64,000 nucleotides of DNA from CAYMPW01 sp964558505. Lineage in GTDB: Archaea; Thermoplasmatota; Thermoplasmata; Methanomassiliicoccales; Methanomethylophilaceae. Position 1 is the first letter of the stretch; every line of letters starts with the position of its first letter. A program made the translations under genes and the position numbers. Of this stretch, positions 44,799 through 53,398 are shown in pieces. The notes under the pieces were generated by a model. It saw only the letters and a list, made by a program, of their open reading frames with translations. It ran no database searches and was not told where the DNA came from. The stretch lies in assembly GCA_964558505.1 (NCBI GenBank), contig CAZLEI010000002.1, positions 37,508 through 101,507 of the forward strand, in the 5' to 3' direction.

Positions 44799-45911
44799 TC
44801 AGATGTTCAGAATCTCGCGGTAGATCCTGTGGACCTCGTCCAGCAGGGTGTCGCAGGTTATCTCCCCGGCACTCTGCACGATCGCTCCCACGGAGGAGCC
44901 GCCGCATCCGACGCCTTCTTTGATGAAACCCCACTCATAGGCCTGGAGGCCTTCATAGGGGCTCTTGCCGTAGTCCATGTTCACGTACACTATGGGCACG
45001 TCGGAGTCTATGGCATCCATGATCTTCTTCATGCTGGAATTGGGATCGTTCATGAGCCAGCGGGTCGTTCCCTGGAACACGTTGCCGATGATGCTCGGGT
45101 CCAGCCTGACGGCAGCGGCGATGACGGCCGCCATCTGCGTTCCGCCTCCCACGATGACTGGCACATGCTTTGCGGCGCCGATTATCATCCCGACATCCGC
45201 GGCCATCATCGGGTCGCCGACGCAGGATATGGCCTTGAGTGGATCGGCAGCGAGGCCCCCGATCTCGGTACCGGCGGCAGCGAGGCCCTCCATGACGAGA
45301 CGGGTCTTGAGCTCCTTGGGGTTGTTGGGGGAGCTGCTGCTCACAAGGTTCTCCTTGATGACGCCCATGGCCATCAGGACCGCGAGGGCGGTCGTGGTGC
45401 CGCCGGCGCAGCTTTCGCTCACGATGACGAAATCGTGTCCGCGGGCGAGCATCTCGCCTAGGATGATGCTCTGCTCGTAGCACTTCTTGACGTTGGAAAC
45501 GGCGTGACCCGTCGTGATCTTCTCGCCGTAGGTGCCGCCAATTTCGAAGCATGGCACGTTCGGAACGACTTTGGACCCGCCGTTCACTATGTAATAGGGC
45601 ATCCCGGAGAGATTGAGGGCCGCCTTGGTGAGTGTGGCCGGCGTGGGGATCCCTCCCGGGTTGATCGGTATCCCCTTCATGCAGACGGTCTTCCCGAGCA
45701 CCAGCAGTTCCGCGTCGGCCGCGGGGGTGAACAATGTGAGCTCGGGGGTGTCGCCGGCATCCGAGACGCCCGGTATCGTGGACGTGAGGGTGTTGGCCAC
45801 CGTGCAGGTGAACACGCCTTTCTTTCCCCAGATCCTGGATAGGATGTCTAGAGCTATCTTCTCGTTGCCGTACACGCCCAACGAGGGCGGAAGTTCGAAG
45901 CCGGTTGCCAT
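44799..45911 (-). CDS. cobT: Nicotinate-nucleotide:lower-ligand phosphoribosyltransferase, archaeal CobT family
   Basis: 370 residues (TIGR00303/UPF0284 group). INPGGIPTPATLTKAAL, FVIVSESCAGGTTTALAVLM, VGGGTQMAAVIAAAV and EGVGCGGSSVGA are typical. It makes alpha-riboside phosphate of the lower base from nicotinate mononucleotide. It follows the phosphatase-like gene on the same strand after 39 nt, so these two probably form one transcript. Confidence 0.9.
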   Translation of the reverse strand: MATGFELPPSLGVYGNEKIALDILSRIWGKKGVFTCTVANTLTSTIPGVSDAGDTPELTLFTPAADAELLVLGKTVCMKGIPINPGGIPTPATLTKAALNLSGMPYYIVNGGSKVVPNVPCFEIGGTYGEKITTGHAVSNVKKCYEQSIILGEMLARGHDFVIVSESCAGGTTTALAVLMAMGVIKENLVSSSSPNNPKELKTRLVMEGLAAAGTEIGGLAADPLKAISCVGDPMMAADVGMIIGAAKHVPVIVGGGTQMAAVIAAAVRLDPSIIGNVFQGTTRWLMNDPNSSMKKIMDAIDSDVPIVYVNMDYGKSPYEGLQAYEWGFIKEGVGCGGSSVGAIVQSAGEITCDTLLDEVHRIYREILNI

Positions 45912-45950
45912 GCGGCGGTAATGTGCGGGCGCGATTATAAGATATCGCTT

Positions 45951-46940
45951 TCATTTGACGATGCTGGGTATCAAATCCTTGAGCGGGACCATGTCGCCGT
46001 CCGCCCAATCGGAGTCGATCGATGTCCAGAACGGGACGGTCATCAGGATGTGGTTGCCGGTGACGCAGGATGTCCCGTGGTCGACGAACCATATTATGTT
46101 GTCCACGTCGGAGAAGTAGCGCTCCATCAGGCGGTCGATCTTCTCCAGGACCCTGACCTTCTTCGGGGCGTCCTTCTGATGGCTGTACTCGTCCACCTCA
46201 TCCAGGTGCAGGAACACGTCGCCCTCCTCCAATGCCTTCCTGGCGGCCGGGAAGCGTTCCTCCAGGTCGTCGATGAGCATGGTCTTCTGGCCGAGGGACG
46301 AGCATATCCCGAGGGCCACCGGGCCGTTGGATATGGCCGTCAGGTTGCGGATGCAGGGGAACGCCTTGAAGTCCTGTTCGCAGGCGGGCCCCTCTCCCCA
46401 AGGGTAGTCGGTGATGCCGTCCATGTCCCTGGCGACCGCGTCGACGATATCGCCCAGCTGCCCGGGGATGTCCACGATCGGCGCGTCCTCGGGGGGCATG
46501 GGCACGGGGACGGCATCCCCTTTGAACGTGAGTACGGCCTTGCCGCCCATGTAGAATCTGATGTCGGGGTCGTCCAGGAGGTCGAGGTGCTTCCTCACGC
46601 ATGCCTCGATCTCGTCGGCGAAGCCGTCGGAATCGTAGGCCCATCTGACCATCCCGTCACGGAGGCGGGCGGGGGTCATGCGGTACGCGACCCTTCCTTC
46701 CCCGGTCTTCAGGCCGAACCCGTGGGCCTCGAGGGCGCCGCGGGAGAGGTCGGGCGGATGGCCGGTGAAGAATTCGTTGAGGAACAGGTGCGTGTAGCCC
46801 CTTCCCGTGGTGTAGAGCTTGTGCCTGCCTTTCGAGCGGAGGAACGGCATGTTCGCGACCTCCAGCGGTTTCTTTCCCCCGAACTCGGGTATGGGGTCGT
46901 CCTCGGCTCCGTCCAGGAGCACGAAAAGTGTGTTCTTCAT
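45951..46940 (-). CDS. Alkaline-phosphatase-superfamily protein related to archaeal phosphoglycerate mutase (ApgM)
   Basis: 329 residues, shorter than ApgM at about 400. Metal-site motifs are kept: FVLLDGAEDDPIPEF at the start (D10), GKKPLEVANMPFL, HLDEVDEYSHQKD and FVDHGTSCVTGNH. In ApgM the phosphorylated serine is in PGSDTAHL; here the same place reads GRGYTHLFL, so the nucleophile would be T50 or is lost. That argues against plain mutase activity. It is upstream of and co-directional with cobT, so a phosphatase in cobalamin assembly is a reasonable guess. The start ATG 46940 gives the conserved N-terminus; longer in-frame sequence is non-coding. Confidence 0.75.
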   Translation of the reverse strand: MKNTLFVLLDGAEDDPIPEFGGKKPLEVANMPFLRSKGRHKLYTTGRGYTHLFLNEFFTGHPPDLSRGALEAHGFGLKTGEGRVAYRMTPARLRDGMVRWAYDSDGFADEIEACVRKHLDLLDDPDIRFYMGGKAVLTFKGDAVPVPMPPEDAPIVDIPGQLGDIVDAVARDMDGITDYPWGEGPACEQDFKAFPCIRNLTAISNGPVALGICSSLGQKTMLIDDLEERFPAARKALEEGDVFLHLDEVDEYSHQKDAPKKVRVLEKIDRLMERYFSDVDNIIWFVDHGTSCVTGNHILMTVPFWTSIDSDWADGDMVPLKDLIPSIVK

Positions 46941-47096
46941 CAGATCATCTTCGGTGCGATTCCCGAAGGCCGTTTCGCACATACCGTGAACGTCCTGTGC
47001 GCTTATCAAACCCGCGCCCGCAGGGACGTCGTCCGGTGCGTCGGACGGGCGGTTCGAGACCTTAGGGATAAAAACGGTTACGTGCATCCGGTATCC

Positions 47097-47900
47097 ATGA
47101 ACCATGGGATTGAGGGCGATGTTGTCATAATATCCTGCGTTACGTTCGAGACCGTGAAGATCGTCGAGCCCGCGAAAGAGCGCGGCGCATCGAGGGTCCA
47201 CCTCATACACTACATCCGGGATCCGGAGGACTGCAAGTACAGCATCTACTGGAAATTCTACAAGGAGGTCTGCGACCGGCTGTCCGATTCCGGCATCGAT
47301 GTGATAGAGCACGATGCCAAGGTCTACGACTATCATTCCATGCTCCGCAAGGTGATGGGGATCATGAAGGAGGAGGCGGGCAACCGCATAATGGTGAACA
47401 TATCGGCAGGCACGGCAGAGTACGCCGCGGCCGCCATGCTCGCGTCGACCATGAACCCCGGGACCGTGCCGTTCACGGTGGGCACGCGCGAGTACACGAT
47501 CCCACAGGACACCTTGGAGGACCTGTACTTCGAGAACGGGAGGCCGTTGGGCCTCTCGAAGGCGGTGTACCCTTCGAAGGACGTCGTGACATTCAGCATA
47601 GAGGCCCCGGATTGGGAGCTCCTCCTCGCCCTCGGCGTCCTGGACAGGATCAACGCCGCCAGGCAGCCGTCGTCCGCGTCCTTCGCGATATCGAAGCTGA
47701 AGGAGACGGGGGTATGGGATTACTGCCCGCAGTCCGAAAGGGGCAGGTCCACGGTCAAGCAGAAAGAGGCCATGTACTACAAGAGGCACTTCATAGACCC
47801 GATGACGGAAAACGGCTGGCTGGTCAAGGAACGCAGCAGGTTCATCCTCACGGACAACGGCCGGACGATCCTCGATGCCTTCTCTCCGGGCATGGAATGA
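47097..47900 (+). CDS. DUF6293 / HFX_2341-type protein: CARF-like domain with winged helix
   Basis: 267 residues. The first 150 residues form a Rossmann-like CARF-type domain (VVIISCVTFETVKIVEPA, then RIMVNISAGTAEYAAAAML, similar to Csa3-like NxSGGT loops). The last 100 look like a winged helix (VLDRINAARQPSSASFAISKL, ending RFILTDNGRTILDAF). Such proteins are predicted regulators that sense a nucleotide; no CRISPR genes are in the window. A TATA-like GGATAAAAAC lies about 25 nt before the ATG (leaderless). Confidence 0.75.
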   Translation: MNHGIEGDVVIISCVTFETVKIVEPAKERGASRVHLIHYIRDPEDCKYSIYWKFYKEVCDRLSDSGIDVIEHDAKVYDYHSMLRKVMGIMKEEAGNRIMVNISAGTAEYAAAAMLASTMNPGTVPFTVGTREYTIPQDTLEDLYFENGRPLGLSKAVYPSKDVVTFSIEAPDWELLLALGVLDRINAARQPSSASFAISKLKETGVWDYCPQSERGRSTVKQKEAMYYKRHFIDPMTENGWLVKERSRFILTDNGRTILDAFSPGME

Positions 47901-47938
47901 ATCGGCAGATGTTTATCATCCGTCGCACATTGCCGTGC

Positions 47939-48220
47939 ATGGTCAGCAAAGTCAACGCCGCCCACATACTCGTGAAGACCGAGAAGGAGGCATTAGACCT
48001 CCAGCACAAACTGAAGAACGGCGGGAAATTCTCCGACCTTGCGAAGAAGAGCTCCCAGTGCCCTTCCGGCAAGAGCGGAGGGGAACTCGGATGGTTCGAG
48101 AAAGGCCAGATGGACGCAGCTTTCGAGAAGGCGGCGTTCGAAGGGAAGAAAGGCTCGATCGTCGGTCCGGTGAAGACGAAGTTCGGATATCATCTGATAT
48201 TCATCAAAGACCAGAAATGA
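47939..48220 (+). CDS. Parvulin-type peptidyl-prolyl isomerase
   Basis: 93 residues, a bare PpiC domain: NAAHILVKTEKEALDL, KKSSQCPSGKSGGELGWFEKG, and GPVKTKFGYHLIFI. It speeds proline isomerisation in the cytoplasm, as no signal peptide exists. ATG 47939 is placed by a TATA-like GTTTATC about 28 nt upstream; an ATG at 47897 would add 14 residues. Confidence 0.93.
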   Translation: MVSKVNAAHILVKTEKEALDLQHKLKNGGKFSDLAKKSSQCPSGKSGGELGWFEKGQMDAAFEKAAFEGKKGSIVGPVKTKFGYHLIFIKDQK

Positions 48221-48250
48221 CGGTCTTGCCCCCGCTGCGAGGTAGAATCG

Positions 48251-48871
48251 ATGAACCCCCTTCATATGAACAGATTCGCGGCGGTCCTGTGCCTGTTCGG
48301 CATGGCGACCGTCGTCGTGGTCTGCATCCTGTCGGTCGTCCTGACCCCGGGATGGCAGATCGGGGTCAGCACGTTCGGCGACCTCGGAGGTTCGGATTCC
48401 GCGATGATGCGCGGGATATACAACATAGGCATCGTGCTCGGCGGGATGTCGCTGACGGTGTTCGGTGTCCACACAGCCAACATAAGGAAGGTGGTCCCCG
48501 GGTACCGTGCGGTCTCCGCGCTGATCGGGCTCGCCGGCCTGTGCCTCGCGCTCACCGGTGCCTTCAACATCGGCACGCCGTACCACGTGCCCTTCTATTA
48601 CGCCATGCTGTCGTTCGCGTCCGCCGCGATGATCCTGTGCGGGACCATCTGCCTGCTGAGGCATGAGACGAAGTTCGGATCGGCATGCATCATCGTGCCC
48701 ACCGTCTGCATTGCGACGCTGGCGGTTTTCGGGATGCCGGCATCGCAGCTCGCGGTGCTCCCGCCGGGGATGATCTGGATATCCGCAATGGCCGTCAGGG
48801 TGATACAGTCCGATTACGGAGTGTGGCTGAGGTCATTCGATATCGATGGTTACGCCCCGTTTAAGACCTAA
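48251..48871 (+). CDS. DUF998 family membrane protein
   Basis: 206 residues with six membrane helices. The pattern of GWQIGVSTFGDLGGSD after helix 1 and HVPFYYAMLSFASAA later is typical of DUF998, of unknown function. The 3' end overlaps the opposite gene at 48833 by 39 nt. Confidence 0.75.
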   Translation: MNPLHMNRFAAVLCLFGMATVVVVCILSVVLTPGWQIGVSTFGDLGGSDSAMMRGIYNIGIVLGGMSLTVFGVHTANIRKVVPGYRAVSALIGLAGLCLALTGAFNIGTPYHVPFYYAMLSFASAAMILCGTICLLRHETKFGSACIIVPTVCIATLAVFGMPASQLAVLPPGMIWISAMAVRVIQSDYGVWLRSFDIDGYAPFKT

Positions 48872-49153
48872 GTCGCCTGCGACCTCTACCGCCTTTATGA
48901 GAGCGCACGGGACCGGGCATGCCGCGTGGGGCAGCCTGTCGCTGGCCCATTTGTAGATCTCGGTCTCGTTCATGGCCGCCTCAACTTCCGTGTAGGGGCT
49001 GACGGGCTCCATGATCCATGTCATTCTGAGGATGTTGGGGCAGTCGCTCTTGACGTCGAGCTCGACCATGCCCATGTCGTTCTGCTTCGCGTGTATCGTC
49101 GTGATCATCTTGCAGACGCCTGCGTCCACTCTCACCGTGCACTCGTTGACCAT
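48833..49153 (-). CDS. Conserved small protein, DUF6951-like
   Basis: 106 residues beginning MVNECTVRVDAGVC. Cysteines at MVNEC, DAGVC, KSDCPN and HAACPVPC are spread in a way suggesting metal or disulfide binding. Similar small proteins are found in methanogens with unknown role; the family name is from memory. Start 49153 is chosen as the conserved Met. Confidence 0.6.
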   Translation of the reverse strand: MVNECTVRVDAGVCKMITTIHAKQNDMGMVELDVKSDCPNILRMTWIMEPVSPYTEVEAAMNETEIYKWASDRLPHAACPVPCALIKAVEVAGDLGLKRGVTIDIE

Positions 49154-49281
49154 GCGATGCAATCGTCGCCAGCATTATAAAAAACCGTGCCCCGGTGCAT
49201 CCAAAACGCCGTTAATTGCCCCCGAGATGACGAAGGGATGCCATGACAATGCTTTATATCGCACCTGCTCTAACACCATTC

Positions 49282-50688
49282 ATGGAAGACAGCAAAGGAC
49301 AGGAGCTCGAGAAGAAGCTCCTGATGAACAACAAGAACATGGGCGCCGACACCGAGAAGACCCTTCTCGAGGACGCCGTATCGTTCTGCGAAGGATACAA
49401 GGAGTTCCTCTGCAACAAGACGGAACGCGAGGTAGTGGACTACACTCTCCCCATACTCAAGGATAACGGGTACAAGGAGTACGTCCGCGGGACCAAGTAC
49501 GCTCCCGGCGCCAAGGTATACTTCAACAACCGCGGCAAGAACCTGTTCATGGTCACCGTCGGCAAGAAGCCCGTGGCCGAGGGTCTGCGCATATCCGCCA
49601 GCCACGTGGACAGCCCCAGGCTCGACTTCAAGCCGAACCCCCTCTTCGAGGATTCGGACATGGGTTACTTCAAGACCCACTACTACGGCGGGATCAAGAA
49701 GTACCAGTGGTCGGCCATACCCCTCTCGCTCCACGGCGTCATCACGCTGAAGGACGGGAAGAACGTCAAGGTCCGCATCGGAGAGGACCCCGAGGACCCG
49801 AGCTTCGTCATCACCGACCTCCTGCCCCACCTGGCAAGGGACCAGATGACCAAGCCCGCAAAGGATGTCGTCAGCGGAGAGCAGCTCAATGTGCTCATCG
49901 GATGCTGGCCCTATCCCGACGAGAAGGTCTCCCAGAAGGTCAAGCTGAACATAGCGGACATCCTCTTCGAGAAGTACAACATCATCGAGTCGGACTTCCA
50001 GTCCGCGGAGCTGTGCGCGGTCCCCGCGTTCCAGCCCAAGGACCTCGGCTTCGACCGCGCCATGATCGCCGCGTACGGACAGGACGACAGCGTCTGCGCC
50101 TATGCGATCCTGATGGCCGAGCTCGAGTGCAAGGCGCCGGAGTACACCACGGTCACCGTCTTCTGCGACAAGGAGGAGGTCGGGTCCGACGGCAACACCG
50201 GTCTGAACTCCATCGTGCTCAAGGATTTCCTGACGGACCTGGTCGAGCCCTACGGAGCGGAGATAAGGCATGTCCTCGAGAGGTCGATCTGCCTGTCCGC
50301 GGACGTCAACGCGGCGTTCGACCCCGCATGGGGAGAGGTGTTCGAGAAGAACAATTCGTCCTTCCTCAACCGCGGAGCGGTGATATCGAAGTACACCGGG
50401 TCCGGCGGCAAGTACTCCACCAACGACGCATCCGCCGAGACCATGGGCCTCCTCAGGAGGATCCTCGACGAGGCGAAGGTCGTGTGGCAGGTCGGCGAGC
50501 TCGGCAAGGTCGACAACGGCGGCGGAGGGACCATCGCGATGTACGTCTCCGCCCAGAACGTCGACACCGTCGACATCGGCGTGCCGGTGCTCTCGATGCA
50601 CTCGCCCTACGAGGTCACGGCCAAGGCCGACGTGCTCATGCTGTACCGCGCGATCCTCGCGTTCTACAACAGCCCCCTTTCCAAGTGA
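49282..50688 (+). CDS. M18 family aminopeptidase
   Basis: 468 residues, like bacterial ApeA/LAP4. Zinc ligands are in ISASHVDSPRLDFKP (H, D), FCDKEEVGSDG (E, E) and the C-terminal LSMHSPYE (H). It frees N-terminal amino acids from peptides in the cytoplasm. A TATA box (CTTTATATCG at 49250-49259) lies about 28 nt before the ATG. Confidence 0.94.
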   Translation: MEDSKGQELEKKLLMNNKNMGADTEKTLLEDAVSFCEGYKEFLCNKTEREVVDYTLPILKDNGYKEYVRGTKYAPGAKVYFNNRGKNLFMVTVGKKPVAEGLRISASHVDSPRLDFKPNPLFEDSDMGYFKTHYYGGIKKYQWSAIPLSLHGVITLKDGKNVKVRIGEDPEDPSFVITDLLPHLARDQMTKPAKDVVSGEQLNVLIGCWPYPDEKVSQKVKLNIADILFEKYNIIESDFQSAELCAVPAFQPKDLGFDRAMIAAYGQDDSVCAYAILMAELECKAPEYTTVTVFCDKEEVGSDGNTGLNSIVLKDFLTDLVEPYGAEIRHVLERSICLSADVNAAFDPAWGEVFEKNNSSFLNRGAVISKYTGSGGKYSTNDASAETMGLLRRILDEAKVVWQVGELGKVDNGGGGTIAMYVSAQNVDTVDIGVPVLSMHSPYEVTAKADVLMLYRAILAFYNSPLSK

Positions 50689-50707
50689 TGCCGGGCGATC
50701 CCGGCCG

Positions 50708-50742
50708 ACGCCGCCTTCCGTTCCCCGGGGGCGGCGTTTTTT
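50708..50742 (+). terminator. Hairpin terminator after the M18 gene
   Basis: ACGCCGCC at 50708-50715 and GGCGGCGT at 50730-50737, then a T run to 50742. It separates the aminopeptidase from the convergent SMR genes. Confidence 0.7.
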
Positions 50743-50753
50743 CATCATTTCAA

Positions 50754-51095
50754 TCAGGACGCGTCGTCCGCACCGGATTTTGTGCGCTCTATGCCGATGA
50801 CCCCGATGAGGATCATCGAGACGAACAGAGCTTTGAGGATGCTCATCGAGTCCCCGAACAGGACCATCCCCGCGGCGACGCTCCCCACGGCGCCGATACC
50901 GACCCACACGGAATACGCGCTGCCGGCGGGAAGCCCCTTCCCCAGGCCCTTGTTGAGGAGGACCATGCTGATCAGCAGGAGGACCAGCGTCGCCGCCGTC
51001 CACGGCAGGTCGGAGAAACCGTCCGACATCTTGAGCGTGACCGCCCAGCCGGTCTCGAACAGCCCTCCTATGACGACGTAGATCCAAGGATTCAT
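50754..51095 (-). CDS. Small multidrug resistance (SMR) family exporter, second of a pair
   Basis: 113 residues, four membrane helices. The first helix has GGLFETGWAVTLKMSDGF with the essential glutamate and W-A-x-x-L-K pattern of the SugE/Gdx guanidinium subgroup. ATG is 2 nt after the stop of the first SMR gene, so the two are likely a heterodimer, as in other paired SMRs. Confidence 0.9.
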   Translation of the reverse strand: MNPWIYVVIGGLFETGWAVTLKMSDGFSDLPWTAATLVLLLISMVLLNKGLGKGLPAGSAYSVWVGIGAVGSVAAGMVLFGDSMSILKALFVSMILIGVIGIERTKSGADDAS

Positions 51096-51097
51096 GA

Positions 51098-51427
51098 TCA
51101 AGCCTCCAGGAGTGCCAATCCGACCGCGCCGGCGATGATCAGGGCGACGAACAGCAGGGTCTTGGGCGTGATCGATTCCTTGAACAGCAGGGCTCCGGCC
51201 CCAACGGCGCCGATGGCGCCTATCCCAGTCCACACGGCATAGGATATCCCGACGGGCATGGACTTCATCGCCAGCGACAGGCAGAACGGGCTGGCGACCA
51301 TGAAGAACACCGCTATGGCCGCGTACTTCTTGTCTTTGAAATTGTCGGATCTCTTGAGGGCGATGAGCCAAAGCGGCTCGAGCAGACCGCCCACGACGAT
51401 CCAGAATATGGCGATCGCATCATACAT
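51098..51427 (-). CDS. Small multidrug resistance (SMR) family exporter, first of a pair
   Basis: 109 residues, four membrane helices; glutamate in VVGGLLEPLWLIALKRSDNF. SYAVWTGIGAIGAVGAG matches the conserved helix 3. With the next gene it forms a two-subunit exporter; guanidinium or a quaternary amine is the likely cargo by family. The start MYDAIAIFW is chosen because earlier codons are not hydrophobic. Confidence 0.88.
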   Translation of the reverse strand: MYDAIAIFWIVVGGLLEPLWLIALKRSDNFKDKKYAAIAVFFMVASPFCLSLAMKSMPVGISYAVWTGIGAIGAVGAGALLFKESITPKTLLFVALIIAGAVGLALLEA

Positions 51428-51483
51428 GCAGGATACCCCCCATTTCCCCGATCGGTACCTTTCCGCCGAACATCTTCGCATCG

Positions 51484-51502
51484 CCTGCCGCATACCGGCA
51501 GG
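51484..51502. promoter_or_regulatory. Hairpin near the predicted 5' end of the SMR mRNA
   Basis: CCTGCCG at 51484-51490 and CGGCAGG at 51496-51502 with a 5-nt loop, between a TATA-like GTTTAATATG (minus strand, near 51521-51530) and the first SMR start. It may be an operator or leader structure. It does not match known guanidine riboswitch consensus as far as I can see. Confidence 0.4.
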
Positions 51503-51578
51503 GCGGGTACAAGTTGGTCATATTAAACGGATGCTTTCGGCATAGCGGTTTAAACGGTGACGGATGCATGCGGGTACG

Positions 51579-51770
51579 ATGAGATTACTGCCCGCCGCCC
51601 TCGCTGCGCTGGTCACCGTCATGGTGGTCGTCTGCGGATACAACATCTACACTGTGCTCACGCGGTCGCCCGAGCAGAATTGGGCCATGATTGGCTTCAT
51701 GGTGTTCTTCCTGGTGGTCATGGTCGCCGTCCTGCTTCTGTCGTGGAAGAAGGTGTTCGGGCAAAGGTGA
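51579..51770 (+). CDS. Small two-helix membrane protein
   Basis: 63 residues with two hydrophobic stretches (LPAALAALVTVMVVVCGY and MIGFMVFFLVVMVAVLLLSW) and a basic end KKVFGQR. A GTTTAAAC TATA-like box at 51548-51555 lies about 27 nt before the ATG 51579. No family known to me; role unknown. Confidence 0.6.
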   Translation: MRLLPAALAALVTVMVVVCGYNIYTVLTRSPEQNWAMIGFMVFFLVVMVAVLLLSWKKVFGQR

Positions 51771-51958
51771 CCCGATCCCGTGGATTTCCGTAGGGGGTCC
51801 GACATCACACGATGATGGGGGCCGTGCCCTCCCGCTTGCGCGCACTGCCTTCCCCTGCGGTCCGATCGCCGGTATGCACATGACCCCGTTTCCGCACGCT
51901 CCGCCGGAGAACCTGACCATTGAAATAGTCCTGCGGTCTATTCCCGGACAGTGTGTCC

Positions 51959-53398
51959 ATGAACGACTCCGACCTATCATTGCTGTGCGACTATTACGAG
52001 TACACGATGGCCAACGGCTACATCGAGAAGGGCCTCGCCGACCGTGTGGTGTACTTCGACATGTTCTTCCGCATGGTTCCGGACAACGGAGGTTTCGCCA
52101 TCGCCGCCGGCCTGGAGCAGCTGATGGACCATATCGCATCTCAGAGGTTCTCCTCTTCCGACATAGATTTCCTCAATGGGAAGGGGATATTCGGCGATGG
52201 TTTCCTGGATCTCCTGGAGCATTACAGGTTCACCGGCGATGTCTATGCCGTGCCCGAGGGAACGCCCGTGTTCCCGGGGGAGCCGCTCGTCACCGTCCGT
52301 GCGACCGCGGCACAGGCCCAGATGCTGGAGACCATGTCCCTGCTGACGATAAACCATCAATCGCTGATCGCCACCAAGGCCAACCGCATCGTGCGCGCCG
52401 CCAACGGCCGGGCGGTCATGGAGTTCGGGTCCAGGAGGGCCCAGGGCGCGGATGCCGCCATAAAAGGCGCCAGGGCGGCGTACATAGGCGGATGCGCCGG
52501 CACCGCGTGCACGGTATCGGACAAACGCTACGGGGTCCCCGCAAGCGGAACGATGGCGCATTCCTGGGTGCAGATGTTCGACAGCGAATACGACGCATTC
52601 GTCGCTTTCTGCGAGCTCTACCCCCACAACGCCACCATACTCGTGGACACCTATGACACCCTCAATGCGGGGATCCCCAACGCGATCCGCGCGTTCAAGG
52701 ACGTCCTGATACCCAAAGGCATCGAGAACTTCGCCATACGCATAGATTCCGGCGACCTCACCTATCTGACCAAGAAGGCCAGGAAGATGCTGGACGGCGC
52801 CGGGCTGACCGGATGCAAGATAATAGTGTCCAACGCCCTGGACGAATGGCTGATCCGCGACCTCCTGGACCAGGGGGCCTGCATAGACGGGTTCGGCGTC
52901 GGGGACAGGCTCATCACGGCGCACAGCTGCCCGGTGTTCGGCGGGGTGTACAAGCTGGTCGCGGTGGAGAAGGGCGGGGAGATAATCCCCAAGATAAAGA
53001 TATCCGGGAACACCGAGAAGATCACCACGCCCGGATTCAAGAAGGTTTACCGCCTGTTCGATCCCGACGGCATGGCCGTCGCCGACCAGATATGCATGCA
53101 CGACGAGGTCCTGGACGGCGGTCCGGTGGAGCTGTTCGACCCCAAGGACACCTGGAAGAGGCTGGTCGTGAAGGATTACACCGCGAAGGAGCTCATGGTC
53201 CCGGTATTCAAGTCGGGCGAGAAGGTCTACGGATGCCCTCCACTGCCGGAGGTCCGCAGGTACTGCGAGGAGCAGGTCGCCACGATCGGCGAGGACGTGA
53301 AGAGGTTCGCCAATCCCCACAAGTACTACGTGGACATGTCGAAGAAGCTCTGGGACACCAAGCAGTCCCTCATCCTGAGCCACAAGATGTCCGGATGA
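51959..53398 (+). CDS. pncB: Nicotinate phosphoribosyltransferase
   Basis: 479 residues. LLCDYYEYTMANGYIEKG, EFGSRRAQGADAA with the catalytic region, HSWVQMFDSEYDAF and IRIDSGDL are typical of NAPRTase, which makes nicotinate mononucleotide for NAD salvage. The product is also the substrate of CobT. ATG 51959 is preferred over GTG 51953. The stop touches the stop of the next, convergent gene. Confidence 0.95.
   Translation: MNDSDLSLLCDYYEYTMANGYIEKGLADRVVYFDMFFRMVPDNGGFAIAAGLEQLMDHIASQRFSSSDIDFLNGKGIFGDGFLDLLEHYRFTGDVYAVPEGTPVFPGEPLVTVRATAAQAQMLETMSLLTINHQSLIATKANRIVRAANGRAVMEFGSRRAQGADAAIKGARAAYIGGCAGTACTVSDKRYGVPASGTMAHSWVQMFDSEYDAFVAFCELYPHNATILVDTYDTLNAGIPNAIRAFKDVLIPKGIENFAIRIDSGDLTYLTKKARKMLDGAGLTGCKIIVSNALDEWLIRDLLDQGACIDGFGVGDRLITAHSCPVFGGVYKLVAVEKGGEIIPKIKISGNTEKITTPGFKKVYRLFDPDGMAVADQICMHDEVLDGGPVELFDPKDTWKRLVVKDYTAKELMVPVFKSGEKVYGCPPLPEVRRYCEEQVATIGEDVKRFANPHKYYVDMSKKLWDTKQSLILSHKMSG

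Noticed and set aside
45921..47096. Long open sequence upstream of the DUF6293 gene on the plus strand, in frame with it
   Set aside because: It is the antisense of the ApgM-like gene; conserved protein begins at the ATG 47097, which also has a TATA box at leaderless distance.
51428..51560. Guanidine riboswitch before the SMR pair
   Set aside because: The hairpin is too simple and lacks the conserved ACG-type loops of the known classes as I remember them.
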